Below, piece by piece: positions 16,478 to 24,925 of a stretch of 64,000 nt of DNA. This DNA is from Deltaproteobacteria bacterium (lineage in GTDB: Bacteria; Desulfobacterota; Desulfobacteria; Desulfobacterales; Desulfatibacillaceae). The stretch is taken from the NCBI GenBank assembly GCA_016235345.1, contig JACRLG010000001.1, positions 113,911 to 177,910 of the forward strand, written 5' to 3'. The notes under the pieces are model-generated. The model searched no databases and was not told the DNA's origin. It worked only from the letters and a program-made list of their open reading frames with translations. The position numbers were made by a program, and so were the translations under genes. Each line of letters begins with the position of its first letter. Position 1 is the stretch's first letter.

Positions 16478-17803
16478 ATGACAAACAGCATCCCCAGAAA
16501 GCGCCGCAGCCATCCGCCGGGCTCCGAGATCGAGGCGGGCCGTCGGTTGCTGTGGCTCATGCTGCTAAGGGTGGGTTTCACCACCCTGCTCCTGGGCGCA
16601 ACCATCCTGGTTCAGTTCAGGGACCTGCCCTACGGGCTGGACAGCTCCCTTCGGCTTCTCTACGCCACCATCGGCGGCACCTTTCTCCTCACCGTAATCT
16701 ACACCTTTCTTCTAAAGCGCATCGATTCCGGCTCCTTCGCCTTTCTGCAGATAATGGCGGACACCTTCCTGGTGAGCCTCATCATCTATCTCACCGGCGG
16801 CTACGAGAGCGTGTTCGCCTTTCTCTACCTCGTGGTGATCATATATTCGTCCATCTTCATAGGACGCCTGGAGATTCTCTTCATGGCGGCCCTGGCCTCG
16901 CTCCAGTACGGCGCTGTGCTTTTCATGGAATTCACCGACATGATCGTCTCCTTTGACGGCGCGTCTCAGTTTTCCGGCCAGGCTGACGCCGGGCACCTTG
17001 CCTACAAGATTTCCATGACAACCATGGCCTGTTTCCTGGTGGCCATGCTTTCGGGTCTTCTTTCGGAGAGGGAGCGGCGCACGCGTAGGGAGTTGTGGGC
17101 GGTTCGGGAGCACATGCGCCGGGTTCAGAAGATGGCCGCCATCGGGGAGATGTCGGCCCGGCTGGCCCATGAAATCAAAAACCCGCTGGCGGCGCTGGTG
17201 GGCTCGGTGCGCCTCCTTAGGGACGACATGGCACCCTGCGACTACCAGGAGCGGCTTTTTTCCATAGTTTTAAGGGAGGCGGACCGCCTCAATCACTTGG
17301 TGTCGGAATTTCTGGCCTTTGCCCGGCCCGTTTCCGCCTCCCCGGAACCCGCCTGTGTGGACGAGGTGGCGGCGGAGGTGATGGAGCTTTTCAGAAAGGA
17401 CGAGGCGCGCCGGGGGGTGGTGATAGAAACCGACATAAGGCCGGACACCTGGATATCCATGAATCAGTCGCACTTGAAGCAGGTTCTGTGGAACCTTCTT
17501 GCAAACGCGGCTGACGCGGGCGGAGACCCTCCGGTTATAAGGATCACCACATTAAACGCACCGGAAGGGCTGGTTCTGTTAAGGGTGGCGGACAACGGAG
17601 TCGGCATGGACGAAAAGACCCTTCAATGCCTTTTCGAGCCTTTTTTCAGCACCAAGCCCGAAGGGTCGGGACTGGGCCTTTCAATAGTCTACAGGATTCT
17701 CACCGCCTACGACTGCCGCCTGGACGTGGAAAGCAGGCCCGGCCAGGGCTCCACCTTCACCATAGTGGCCAAAAAGGTGGCCCCGCCCGCCCGGAGCCAT
17801 TAA
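16478..17803 (+). CDS. pilS: PilS-like membrane sensor histidine kinase
   Basis: The 441-residue protein has about six N-terminal membrane helices (residues 24-190), a short linker coiled coil, an H-box LAHEIKNPLAAL with phospho-accepting His231, and the ATPase boxes NLLANAADAG, VADNGVGMD and GSGLGLSIV. This layout is that of PilS, which controls pilin genes through the sigma-54 activator PilR. The location after pilC supports the name, but no pilR follows; the next gene is on the opposite strand. The ATG has no clear ribosome site. The 150-base leader from the repeat to the start shows no identifiable promoter. Confidence 0.85.
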   Translation: MTNSIPRKRRSHPPGSEIEAGRRLLWLMLLRVGFTTLLLGATILVQFRDLPYGLDSSLRLLYATIGGTFLLTVIYTFLLKRIDSGSFAFLQIMADTFLVSLIIYLTGGYESVFAFLYLVVIIYSSIFIGRLEILFMAALASLQYGAVLFMEFTDMIVSFDGASQFSGQADAGHLAYKISMTTMACFLVAMLSGLLSERERRTRRELWAVREHMRRVQKMAAIGEMSARLAHEIKNPLAALVGSVRLLRDDMAPCDYQERLFSIVLREADRLNHLVSEFLAFARPVSASPEPACVDEVAAEVMELFRKDEARRGVVIETDIRPDTWISMNQSHLKQVLWNLLANAADAGGDPPVIRITTLNAPEGLVLLRVADNGVGMDEKTLQCLFEPFFSTKPEGSGLGLSIVYRILTAYDCRLDVESRPGQGSTFTIVAKKVAPPARSH

Positions 17804-17806
17804 GCA

Positions 17807-18256
17807 TTAAACTGTTTCGGCAAGCCGCCTGCCCGCCACCTCCGCCATCCCCGGTACGGCCTCGGTCACGTGCCTGTGGGCCATGCCCCTTATCATGCCG
17901 TAGAGCTTCTGAATCCCAGGCTTTCCCGAATCCGCCATCACGGTGTCGGTTATGTCGAGAAGGTCTGCAGCCACTTCCCCTGCGCGGGGCCTTATCCAGC
18001 CGGAAAAGGCTTCGGGGTCATCGCCGCCGTCCGCAAGAAAATCCTCGTAATAGCGGTCCAGGACCTCCATGAAGCCCGGAAGAAGCAGTTCCACCGATTC
18101 CTCCACGTGGCCGTGCTTCATCTTTCTGAAAGCGGCGTAGGCCGTCCTCACCGCAAAGCCCCTCTCAGCCACGGTTTCGTGAATGAAGCGGGTGTAGTCG
18201 TCAATGACGCCATTTTTGTGTTCATCCGAAAGCATCACTTCGGCGAGATGTCCCAT
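17807..18256 (-). CDS. Conserved helical protein of unknown function
   Basis: I do not recognise this 149-residue protein. It is predicted to be nearly all helical, acidic, soluble and without signal peptide or membrane segment. Features that stand out are three similar MKHGHVEESVELLLPGF / GMAHRHVTEAVPGMAEVAG stretches, suggesting an internal duplication of a helical hairpin with HV(E/T)E motifs. GGAG lies ten bases before the ATG. It ends four bases from the pilS stop and is divergent from the cysteine-rich gene at 18292, with only 35 bases between the two start codons, so the two probably share a compact regulatory region. Confidence 0.7.
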   Translation of the reverse strand: MGHLAEVMLSDEHKNGVIDDYTRFIHETVAERGFAVRTAYAAFRKMKHGHVEESVELLLPGFMEVLDRYYEDFLADGGDDPEAFSGWIRPRAGEVAADLLDITDTVMADSGKPGIQKLYGMIRGMAHRHVTEAVPGMAEVAGRRLAETV

Positions 18257-18291
18257 TGTTTCACGCTCCGAAATCTGTTAAGCCGGGCGGC

Positions 18292-19101
18292 ATGGAAAAC
18301 GTTCAAAAAACCTATCTGTGCCAGGTAAGTGAAGAATTGTCCTGCGGGGCCTGCTGCGGCCTCTACAACGTGCCCAACCTTTCCCGCGAGGGCCTTTTCG
18401 GGCTTCTTTCGGAGCGCACCGAAAAATTCGCCACGGTTCCGCGCACGGAAAAGGATATAGACGAGTTCGGACTGATGGAAAAAAACCGCGTGAACGACAG
18501 GCTCCGGCCCTGCCCGGAATTCCACCACTGCCCCTTTCTGGGGTTGGTTGGAGAGGGCCGTTCCCGCGTGGGCTGCCTTCTCCATCCCCTTGGGAGCGGA
18601 AACCACGGGGTGGACCATCGGGGGCTTTCCTGGTACGGGGCCTTTGCCTGCCAGACCTATTTCTGCCCCACCCATCGCGATCTTTACGACGAATACAAAA
18701 AAATCGTTCAGGCCGTCCGCCCCGACTGGTATCTCTACGGCTTAGTCATTACGGAAAAGGAGATGCTGGAAAATTTTTTCAGCGCAGCCAGCGCCCGGCT
18801 CGGAAAACCCCTCACCGCTGATTTCATTGCCGAGTCCCCCAAAAGGGTCGAAGCGGTGCTGGAATTCCTGCGTTTAAAGGAGTCCTGGCCCTTCCGCCCG
18901 AAAGATTCCCCAAGAATCTGCCACTATTTTTTCAGGGACGGACTCTATCCCGACACCCCCATTCCCTACGGGGAGATGGGGGCTGACCGGTCCTGCCTGG
19001 ACCCGGTGCTTCGGGCCCTGGGATCGCGCATTTCCTCTGCCCTGGAGTTGGACCGGGCAGAGGAAATGATTTACGGAATTCTCGAGGCCGTCATTTCATG
19101 A
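18292..19101 (+). CDS. Cysteine-rich protein of unknown function, possible metal-binding
   Basis: The 269-residue protein contains LSCGACCGLYN near its N-terminus, then several spaced cysteines (RPCPEFHHCPF, GCLLHP, CQTYFCPTH, SCLD). The CxxCC element is reminiscent of YkgJ-type zinc/iron-chelating domains, but the remaining pattern is different. It has no signal peptide or membrane helix. The ATG at 18292 is preferred to a TTG 36 bases upstream, which would overlap the divergent gene. Its 3' end overlaps the 3' end of dctM by 11 bases (convergent). I cannot give a function. Confidence 0.72.
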   Translation: MENVQKTYLCQVSEELSCGACCGLYNVPNLSREGLFGLLSERTEKFATVPRTEKDIDEFGLMEKNRVNDRLRPCPEFHHCPFLGLVGEGRSRVGCLLHPLGSGNHGVDHRGLSWYGAFACQTYFCPTHRDLYDEYKKIVQAVRPDWYLYGLVITEKEMLENFFSAASARLGKPLTADFIAESPKRVEAVLEFLRLKESWPFRPKDSPRICHYFFRDGLYPDTPIPYGEMGADRSCLDPVLRALGSRISSALELDRAEEMIYGILEAVIS

Positions 19102-20392
19102 GGCTCGGAAGATAAAGCGCTATCCGGGGAAAGGCGATCAAGAGGGCGCACAGGATAAGAAGCGGCACAACCATGGGCAGAACGCCCCTGAATATTTTTT
19201 CCAGCGGAACGTCCTTCGCTATTCCCGCCACAACGTAAACGTTCACCCCCACCGGCGGGGTTATGACCCCCATTTCGGTAACCAGGACGATTATGACCCC
19301 GAACCAGATGGGGTCAAAGCCCAGTTGCAGTATGACCGGGTAAAAAATCGGCACGGTGAGCATTATCATGGCCAGAGAGTCCATGAAGCAGCCTCCGGCC
19401 AGATAGATCATGATGATGAGGCTCATCACGGCCCAGGGCGGAATCGCAAGGTGGACGACCCATTCCGCCAGCCGGTTCGGCAGAAAGGTGACGTTCATGA
19501 AGTGCCCGAACACCGTGGCGCAGGCCACTATGGTCATCACCATGCAGGAGATGCGGGTGGTATCCAGAAGGCTCTTCACGAAATCCGCCCAGCTTATCTG
19601 CCTTCTGAGCACGGCGATGAGAAGCGTTAAGGCCGCGCCCACCGCCGCCGCCTCGGTGGGGGTGAATATCCCCAGAAACATGCCGCCGATCACCATGATG
19701 AAAAGGGCGAGGGTCTCCCCCACGCCCAAAAACGACATGGCCTTTTCCCGGATGCTGGTCTTTTCCCCGGCTGGCGCAAGCGCGGGATTGAGCCACACGC
19801 GAATTACGACGGTGGCCACGAACATGAGCGCAAGCAGTATGCCCGGAATGACCCCGGAGGCGAAGAGCTTGCCTATGGACTGCTCCGTGAGGATTCCGTA
19901 AACGATGAAGATCACCGAGGGCGGAATGAGGATTCCAAGGCTTCCCGCCGCCGCCACGGTGCCTGTGGCCAGCGCGTCGTCATAGCCGTAGCGCTTCATT
20001 TCCGGCAGCGTCACCACAGCCATGGTGGCCGCAGTTGCGTTTGTGGAGCCGCACACCGCCGAAAAGGCCGCGCAGGCCCCCACCGTGGCGATTGCAAGCC
20101 CGCCCCGCAGATGCCCCACCAGGACGTAGGCCGAGTCGTAAAGCCTTCGGCTTATGCCCGCGTAGTAGGCGATCTGGCCCATGAGGACGAAAAGGGGAAT
20201 GACGGTTAAACCGTAATGGGAAAATTCCGTGTAAAGGTCGGTGGCCAGAAGGGCCGAGGCCGAGGGGAAATCCCTTAAATACGCGAAACCCGCCACCCCC
20301 AGAAAGGCCATGACAAAGGCCACGGGCATACGGGAAAACAGAAGAACCACCATTAAAATGATGCCGATGACGCCTACGGTTGTTGTGCTCAT
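19091..20392 (-). CDS. dctM: TRAP transporter large permease
   Basis: The 433-residue membrane protein has about 12 hydrophobic segments, starting with IILMVVLLFSRMPVAFVMAF. Conserved DctM stretches include GSTNATAATMAVVTLPEM, GILIPPSVIFIVYGILTEQS and GVITPPVGVNVYVVAGI. It would use an ion gradient to import the ligand delivered by DctP. Its ATG overlaps the dctQ stop (ATGA), so the two membrane subunits are translationally coupled. It closes the minus-strand dctPQM operon and overlaps the convergent gene at its 3' end. Confidence 0.95.
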   Translation of the reverse strand: MSTTTVGVIGIILMVVLLFSRMPVAFVMAFLGVAGFAYLRDFPSASALLATDLYTEFSHYGLTVIPLFVLMGQIAYYAGISRRLYDSAYVLVGHLRGGLAIATVGACAAFSAVCGSTNATAATMAVVTLPEMKRYGYDDALATGTVAAAGSLGILIPPSVIFIVYGILTEQSIGKLFASGVIPGILLALMFVATVVIRVWLNPALAPAGEKTSIREKAMSFLGVGETLALFIMVIGGMFLGIFTPTEAAAVGAALTLLIAVLRRQISWADFVKSLLDTTRISCMVMTIVACATVFGHFMNVTFLPNRLAEWVVHLAIPPWAVMSLIIMIYLAGGCFMDSLAMIMLTVPIFYPVILQLGFDPIWFGVIIVLVTEMGVITPPVGVNVYVVAGIAKDVPLEKIFRGVLPMVVPLLILCALLIAFPRIALYLPSLMK

Positions 20393-20880
20393 GATTTTTT
20401 CGCCGCCGCCTTTCCTGCGTGGGTGACAAAGTTGGCGAGAAGGACGGCGCAAAGCACGGCCGTTGAAAAGGCCATGACATAAAGAGTGAAATACATGGGA
20501 AAGCCCAGGGTCATGGACACCTGACCGTCAACCTGCTGGGCGACGCCCTTTAATAGCAGCTTCCAGGTGGCCAGGGCGAACAGGGCGAAACCAGCCAGGT
20601 CGGTCACCGCGTCTATGAGATTTTGGGAACGGGGGGAAAGGCGGTCCACGAAGAGGCTCACCGAAACGTGCCCCTTGGTGGACGTGGTGTGGGCGAGCGC
20701 AAAGCACACGGCCAGGGCCCCCAGCTGGGCCATTATCTCGTATGAACCGGGCAGGGGACGCCTGAAAAGCCGGAGGATCACGTCCGCGCAGGTGACAAGA
20801 ACCATTGCGAAAACGGATCCCCCGGCCAGATACAGTAGGTGGGTCGCAAGGTCGCGGACCCCCTGGTCAATTTTCTTCAT
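20389..20880 (-). CDS. dctQ: TRAP transporter small permease
   Basis: A 163-residue protein with four predicted membrane helices (about residues 15-37, 47-65, 88-107 and 128-150) and the family motif RPLPGSYEIMAQLGAL. It pairs with DctM as the membrane part of a tripartite ATP-independent periplasmic transporter. Three bases separate its start from the dctP stop, and its last codon overlaps dctM. Confidence 0.92.
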   Translation of the reverse strand: MKKIDQGVRDLATHLLYLAGGSVFAMVLVTCADVILRLFRRPLPGSYEIMAQLGALAVCFALAHTTSTKGHVSVSLFVDRLSPRSQNLIDAVTDLAGFALFALATWKLLLKGVAQQVDGQVSMTLGFPMYFTLYVMAFSTAVLCAVLLANFVTHAGKAAAKKS

Positions 20881-20883
20881 TGC

Positions 20884-21930
20884 CTACTTCTTCTTTGCTT
20901 TTGCCTTTGCCGGGGCCTTTGCGGGCTTGGCGGGCGCGGAGAATTTCTTTATCAGGCTTCTGATCTGGTTGACGTAGAGCTTGCCGCTGGGGGTATCGGT
21001 CTGGTAGGCGGAGATGACCGGCTCCACGGCCTTCTTCCACCGGGCGTTTTCAGCCGGGGAAAGCTCTATCACCTTGTTGCCCTTTTCCAGGGTGAACTTC
21101 TTGCCGTCTTCATCGGCCTTGTCCCATGCCGCGCCGTGAACCGCCACCCACTTGGCCGAAACATCGGTGAAAACCTTCTGGGCAGCCGGGGAAAGCGCGT
21201 CCCACTTGGCCTTGTTCATCACCACGAACATTGCGGTGGTGTAGCCCACGCCCTTGCAGTTGGTGGTGGACTTGATCACTTCGGCCTGTTTCCAGCCCTT
21301 CAGGGTCTCGATGGGGGTGAAGGTGCCTTCCACAACGCCGCTTTTAAGGGCCTCGTAGGCCTCGCCCTGGCTCATGGCCACGGGAACCGCTCCCAAGGCC
21401 GCCGCCACCTTGGCGGAAAAGCCGGTGGCGCGGATCTTCATCTTGGCAAGGTCTTCAAGGCGAGCAACGGGCTTTTGGGTGTGAAGAAGGCCGGGGCCGT
21501 GTGCGTGGATGTAAAGAACCTTCACGCCGCTAAGCTCGGAGGGGCTGGCCTGTCTTGCGAAGGCGTCCGCAACCTTGCTTGCAACCATACCGTTCGGGTA
21601 GCCCATGGGAAGGTCGAGGGCGCTCATGACCGGAAACTGCCCGGCGGTGTAAGCGAAGCAGCTCATGCCCAGGTCGGAGATGCCGTCCACCACGCCCTTG
21701 TAAACTTCCGGGGCCTTGGTGAGGGTTCCGCCCGCAACCACCTCGATCTTGATCTCGCCATTGGTGCCCTTTTCGATCTCCTTGGCCCATTCCACCGCAG
21801 CCTGGGCCTGGGGATGGGTGGGTGGAAAGAACACCGAGTAGGTGAGCGTAACCGGTGCGGCAAGAACCGCGCCCGCAAACACGCACAGAACAGCCGCCGC
21901 CAACATGCCGATGATAAAAGATTTTCTCAT
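20884..21930 (-). CDS. dctP: TRAP transporter periplasmic solute-binding protein
   Basis: The 348-residue protein has a Sec signal peptide (RKSFIIGMLAAAVLCVFAGAVLAA) cut after about residue 25 and a DctP fold. The ligand-anchoring arginine region is MKIRATGFSAKVAAALG, followed by VAMSQGEAYEALKSGVVEGT. C4-dicarboxylates, keto acids or aromatic acids are possible ligands. The last 17 residues are an odd Lys/Ala/Pro tail (APAKPAKAPAKAKAKKK) not expected on a periplasmic binding protein. The start at 21930 has GGAGG five bases upstream. The 149-base gap to the upstream regulator includes several GTTTG-like direct repeats. Confidence 0.93.
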   Translation of the reverse strand: MRKSFIIGMLAAAVLCVFAGAVLAAPVTLTYSVFFPPTHPQAQAAVEWAKEIEKGTNGEIKIEVVAGGTLTKAPEVYKGVVDGISDLGMSCFAYTAGQFPVMSALDLPMGYPNGMVASKVADAFARQASPSELSGVKVLYIHAHGPGLLHTQKPVARLEDLAKMKIRATGFSAKVAAALGAVPVAMSQGEAYEALKSGVVEGTFTPIETLKGWKQAEVIKSTTNCKGVGYTTAMFVVMNKAKWDALSPAAQKVFTDVSAKWVAVHGAAWDKADEDGKKFTLEKGNKVIELSPAENARWKKAVEPVISAYQTDTPSGKLYVNQIRSLIKKFSAPAKPAKAPAKAKAKKK

Positions 21931-22079
21931 GTCCGCCTCCGATCGGGTTTTTTGAAACAAAATCGGCCGGAAAACAACCGCGCCAAAAACAGGTACTTCC
22001 GCAACAAGTGAATCCCCTTAACTCAAACAAAGTTCAAACACAACCAAAACTTGACAAAAACGTCAGTGATTTCCGAAGC

Positions 22080-23399
22080 TCACCTTCCGGCGCTAACCGG
22101 AAGTTTGATCCAGAAGAGCTTGGCGGTTCCGGGGCCGGGGTTCTCCCACTGGACCGGTATCTGGTCCGACAGGTAAATCAGGTCACCGGCGTCCGCTGTG
22201 TGGATGGAATCCGGAAAGACCATGCGAATGCTTCCCGCCACCATGAATCCCATCTCGGAGCCCTTGTGGCTCAGAAAATGCCCGGAAATCTCCTGGCCCG
22301 GATGAATCTCGATGCGGTAAGCCTCTGTTTTTTCGGGAAAATCAACGGGAGTCAGAAGCCGCGCCCCGGTTTCGTCCTTCATGTTGGCAAGGCGCACGCC
22401 CTGGGCCGCGCTGGCAGGAAAAACCACCGGGAGCCTCTTGTCCCGGCCAGGCGAGAAAAAATGGCCCACGTCCACCGAAAGGACCTCGGCCATCTTCAGA
22501 AGCCCCGGAATGGACGGGTAGATGGTGTTGGACTCCACCTGGCTTATGGTGCTTGCGGTGACGCCCACCCTCTTGGCAAGCTCGGCCTGGGAGAAGCCCC
22601 GGCGCACCCTGAGCTTCTTTATGCGGCCCCCAAGCTGGTCGTGGTCGAAAACGTCCTTTTCCCCGGCGAAGAAGACCTCGGCCCCGCGCGTCTGGTAGCG
22701 CTGGGGCTCCTGGACGGCCAGGGGCTCCCGGCCCTCGGCCTTTATCACCGAAACCGTGGAGGTGCCCCTTTTGATGGAAAGCTCAAGGGCCACCTGGGCT
22801 ATCTGGTTGATCTGGCTTCTTAGCCTTCGGGAATGCGCGCCCTTTTCAGCCACCCAGTAGGCCACGGTATTCAGGTCGTAGAGCCGGGGGCAGGAATGGG
22901 AGTAGAAGCGGCCCACCTCGTCCTCGCCGCCCCAGAGCTCCTGCATTCCGGTGAGGCTTTCGAAAACCAGGTGCACCTGTCCCGAAAGCCTGCCCTGTAG
23001 CGCGTAGAGCCTCTCGGAAAACTCGGCGGGGTTCCTTGGGTTTTCCACCCTCTCCACCCGGTTTCTTATTTCGGGCGGGGCCTCTTCCAGAAATTTCTGA
23101 AAGGTTCCGATTCCGTTTCCCTTGCCGTGGGTGAAGCAGTCCAGAACCGTGAGAAGCGGGTTTTTGCCAAGGGGCCCAAGGCGCTCGAACAGGTTTTTCG
23201 GGGAGCGGTCGAAACTTGCGAAGATCACGGGCTTTTTGTCGGCAAGGGACGCCTGCACGAAGTGGTGCCAGAAAACCTGGGCAAGGTTGCCGCTCTCGTC
23301 GTACCAGACCACGTTGTCGCCTATGAACATGCCCCCCAGAATCCTGTCGAGGCGTGGGATGCCGGTGTTCACGGCTCCTTTTGTCTCAGGTGTGTTCAC
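22080..23399 (-). CDS. Regulator with degenerate KaiC/RecA-like domain, XRE helix-turn-helix and cupin
   Basis: The 439-residue protein has three parts. Residues about 8-240 resemble a KaiC/RadA-type RecA fold (IPRLDRILGGMFIGDNVVWY), but the expected Walker A GxGKT is replaced by DESGNLAQ, so ATP binding is doubtful. Residues about 255-310 are an XRE helix-turn-helix (SQAELAKRVGVTASTISQVE). Residues about 355-435 are a cupin ligand-binding barrel (IHPGQEISGHFLSHKGSE). XRE-cupin proteins usually regulate the adjacent transporter or catabolic genes, which here would be dctPQM 149 bases downstream. The start is GTG, overlapping the upstream membrane gene stop as GTGA with AAAGGAG before it. A longer upstream frame exists but would overlap that gene. 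Confidence 0.83.
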   Translation of the reverse strand: MNTPETKGAVNTGIPRLDRILGGMFIGDNVVWYDESGNLAQVFWHHFVQASLADKKPVIFASFDRSPKNLFERLGPLGKNPLLTVLDCFTHGKGNGIGTFQKFLEEAPPEIRNRVERVENPRNPAEFSERLYALQGRLSGQVHLVFESLTGMQELWGGEDEVGRFYSHSCPRLYDLNTVAYWVAEKGAHSRRLRSQINQIAQVALELSIKRGTSTVSVIKAEGREPLAVQEPQRYQTRGAEVFFAGEKDVFDHDQLGGRIKKLRVRRGFSQAELAKRVGVTASTISQVESNTIYPSIPGLLKMAEVLSVDVGHFFSPGRDKRLPVVFPASAAQGVRLANMKDETGARLLTPVDFPEKTEAYRIEIHPGQEISGHFLSHKGSEMGFMVAGSIRMVFPDSIHTADAGDLIYLSDQIPVQWENPGPGTAKLFWIKLPVSAGR

Positions 23400-24499
23400 T
23401 TGAGGCTCCTTTGATCTCCGCTGTTGGCGGCAAAAAGAACGATGCCCAGAAAAAGAGCGAAAAAGGCCACCGCAAGCATTGCGGCAAGGGAATTTCCATA
23501 GCCTAAGGGGGCCAGGACCGCCACCACCAGCCAGTGATGGGCCACAATGCGGGGTGACCTTATATTTATAGGAAAATCGTCCTTTCGCGCAAGGGCGATG
23601 ATGCCGGAAAGATTCCAGCCGTAAAGGGCCAGAAAAGCGTGGAACCGCATGAGGAACCTGTCCGAAAGCCCCGTTCCGATGGCCATTTCGATTATTATGT
23701 AGGCGATTCCCGTAAGCGCCGCGCCAAGAAGAAAGCAAAGGCCGGATAAAAGGATGATCCGGGGCTGGCCCTTTTCGCCCCTTTGCCAGAGGATTTTAAA
23801 AACCAGAAGCACCGCGAAATAAAGGGTAAAGGAGGCGAAAGCCTGCCCCCACACCGAACCCGCCAGAATGAAGAGGAAAAATATGATGACGCCCAGATTC
23901 AGAAGCCAGAAGGCCGCGTTATGGGCGATGGTATCGCTCCGTCCGCTGGCCTTGGGGACAAGCCTGAAAATGGCGTAAAAGCTGACCAGGGAAACCGGAA
24001 AGGAAAAGCCCAGGAAAAAGGTTTCCAGGCCGAACTTGGGGGAATTGAAAAGGTGAAGCCGGGAATGGTCCAAAATGGCCAGGGAGCATAAAAGAAGCCC
24101 GATGGAGAGGCAAAGGAGGGCCGCGTGCAGGAATTTTAACGCGGTGTCGCCCTCCGGCCTGAAAAATTCAAACGGGAAGAACGTAAAGCGCCTTATGCGC
24201 ACCGATTCCACCAGAGCGAAAAGCCCCAGGCAGGCAATAACCGACAAATCGTGCCAGCCCTTGAAGGCGAAAAACGAAAAAGCCAGGGCGACCAGGAAAT
24301 AGGCCGCAACCGTAGGCCCGGGCGATTTTTTTCCACGGGCGAAATAAAGAAGGCTGCTTCCGCCCGCAACGAGGTTGAACAAAAAGATGTGCAGCCTGCC
24401 GAAGTCCGCACCCATTGAAGGCCGCACATGATGAAAAAATCCGGCGGCAAGCCCTGCGGTCATCACCGCGCAAAGCAATGTTTTCACGCGAAAGCTCAT
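23396..24499 (-). CDS. Polytopic membrane protein of unknown function
   Basis: The 367-residue protein has about eleven hydrophobic segments and short, basic loops. I do not recognise the family. The segment pairs (for example LLYFARGKKSPGPTVAAYF and FFPFEFFRPEGDTALKF) place charged loops on alternating sides. The gene is translationally coupled to the pseudo-KaiC/XRE/cupin regulator, so the membrane protein and the regulator are likely to act together, perhaps as a membrane sensor that gates the regulator. The start at 24499 is chosen from the first membrane helix; upstream in-frame sequence is not membrane-like. Confidence 0.75.
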   Translation of the reverse strand: MSFRVKTLLCAVMTAGLAAGFFHHVRPSMGADFGRLHIFLFNLVAGGSSLLYFARGKKSPGPTVAAYFLVALAFSFFAFKGWHDLSVIACLGLFALVESVRIRRFTFFPFEFFRPEGDTALKFLHAALLCLSIGLLLCSLAILDHSRLHLFNSPKFGLETFFLGFSFPVSLVSFYAIFRLVPKASGRSDTIAHNAAFWLLNLGVIIFFLFILAGSVWGQAFASFTLYFAVLLVFKILWQRGEKGQPRIILLSGLCFLLGAALTGIAYIIIEMAIGTGLSDRFLMRFHAFLALYGWNLSGIIALARKDDFPINIRSPRIVAHHWLVVAVLAPLGYGNSLAAMLAVAFFALFLGIVLFAANSGDQRSLK

Positions 24500-24651
24500 G
24501 ATCCGGGCTCTCCCCCTAAACCCCTGATAATCCTGCTGAAAGCGATTTTGAATGTGTCGGTCCGTATAAAAAGGATGGAAGGGAAATACAAAATCAATTG
24601 TGGCTCTTAACAATTTTCAGCTTATCAGTGAAATGGATAGAGGGCTTTCAC

Positions 24652-24717
24652 CCTGGGAGCGCGGGCGTCCCGCCCGCATTGGACGGCAAAAGCGGGCGGG
24701 ACGCCCGCGCTCCCAGG
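24652..24717. repeat. GC-rich palindromic repeat, family C copy 2
   Basis: The arms and the loop (CATTGGACGGCAAAAG) match the copy at 1931-1994 with one loop change. The flank AAAAACCGCCTTGCTGAAA matches, in reverse, the flank of the degenerate copy near 58260. The surrounding 24500-25048 region contains no gene. Confidence 0.88.
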
Positions 24718-24840
24718 AAAAACCGCCTTGCTGAAAATTGTTCATGGCCACGAAATCAATTGTCGGGTGAACCACAGCCTTTCGGCCCGGAACCGCCCAA
24801 CTTGCTAACTGGTTCAAAAAATATGGTAATAAATCAGTTC

Positions 24841-24865
24841 GTTGGGCTTCGTTCCTCAGCCCAAC
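24841..24865. repeat. Short palindrome of the GTTGGGC type
   Basis: The arms GTTGGGCT and AGCCCAAC flank a nine-base loop. A related but longer GTTGG/CCAAC palindrome lies at about 58150-58218, again next to a family C repeat. Confidence 0.6.
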
Positions 24866-24925
24866 CTACGATATCCTCCCCGCTTAACTTCCTGCTAATT
24901 CTGCTGAAAGACGTATCTGGAGCCG

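Noticed and set aside
20839..22011. 390-codon plus-strand frame over dctP
   Set aside because: It mirrors the codon pattern of dctP and has no recognisable domain; the minus-strand TRAP genes explain the sequence.
23400..23738. N-terminal extension of the KaiC-like/XRE/cupin regulator
   Set aside because: The extension lies inside the coupled membrane protein gene, is rich in Arg and Gly and has no domain; the GTG at 23399 with AAAGGAG is better supported.
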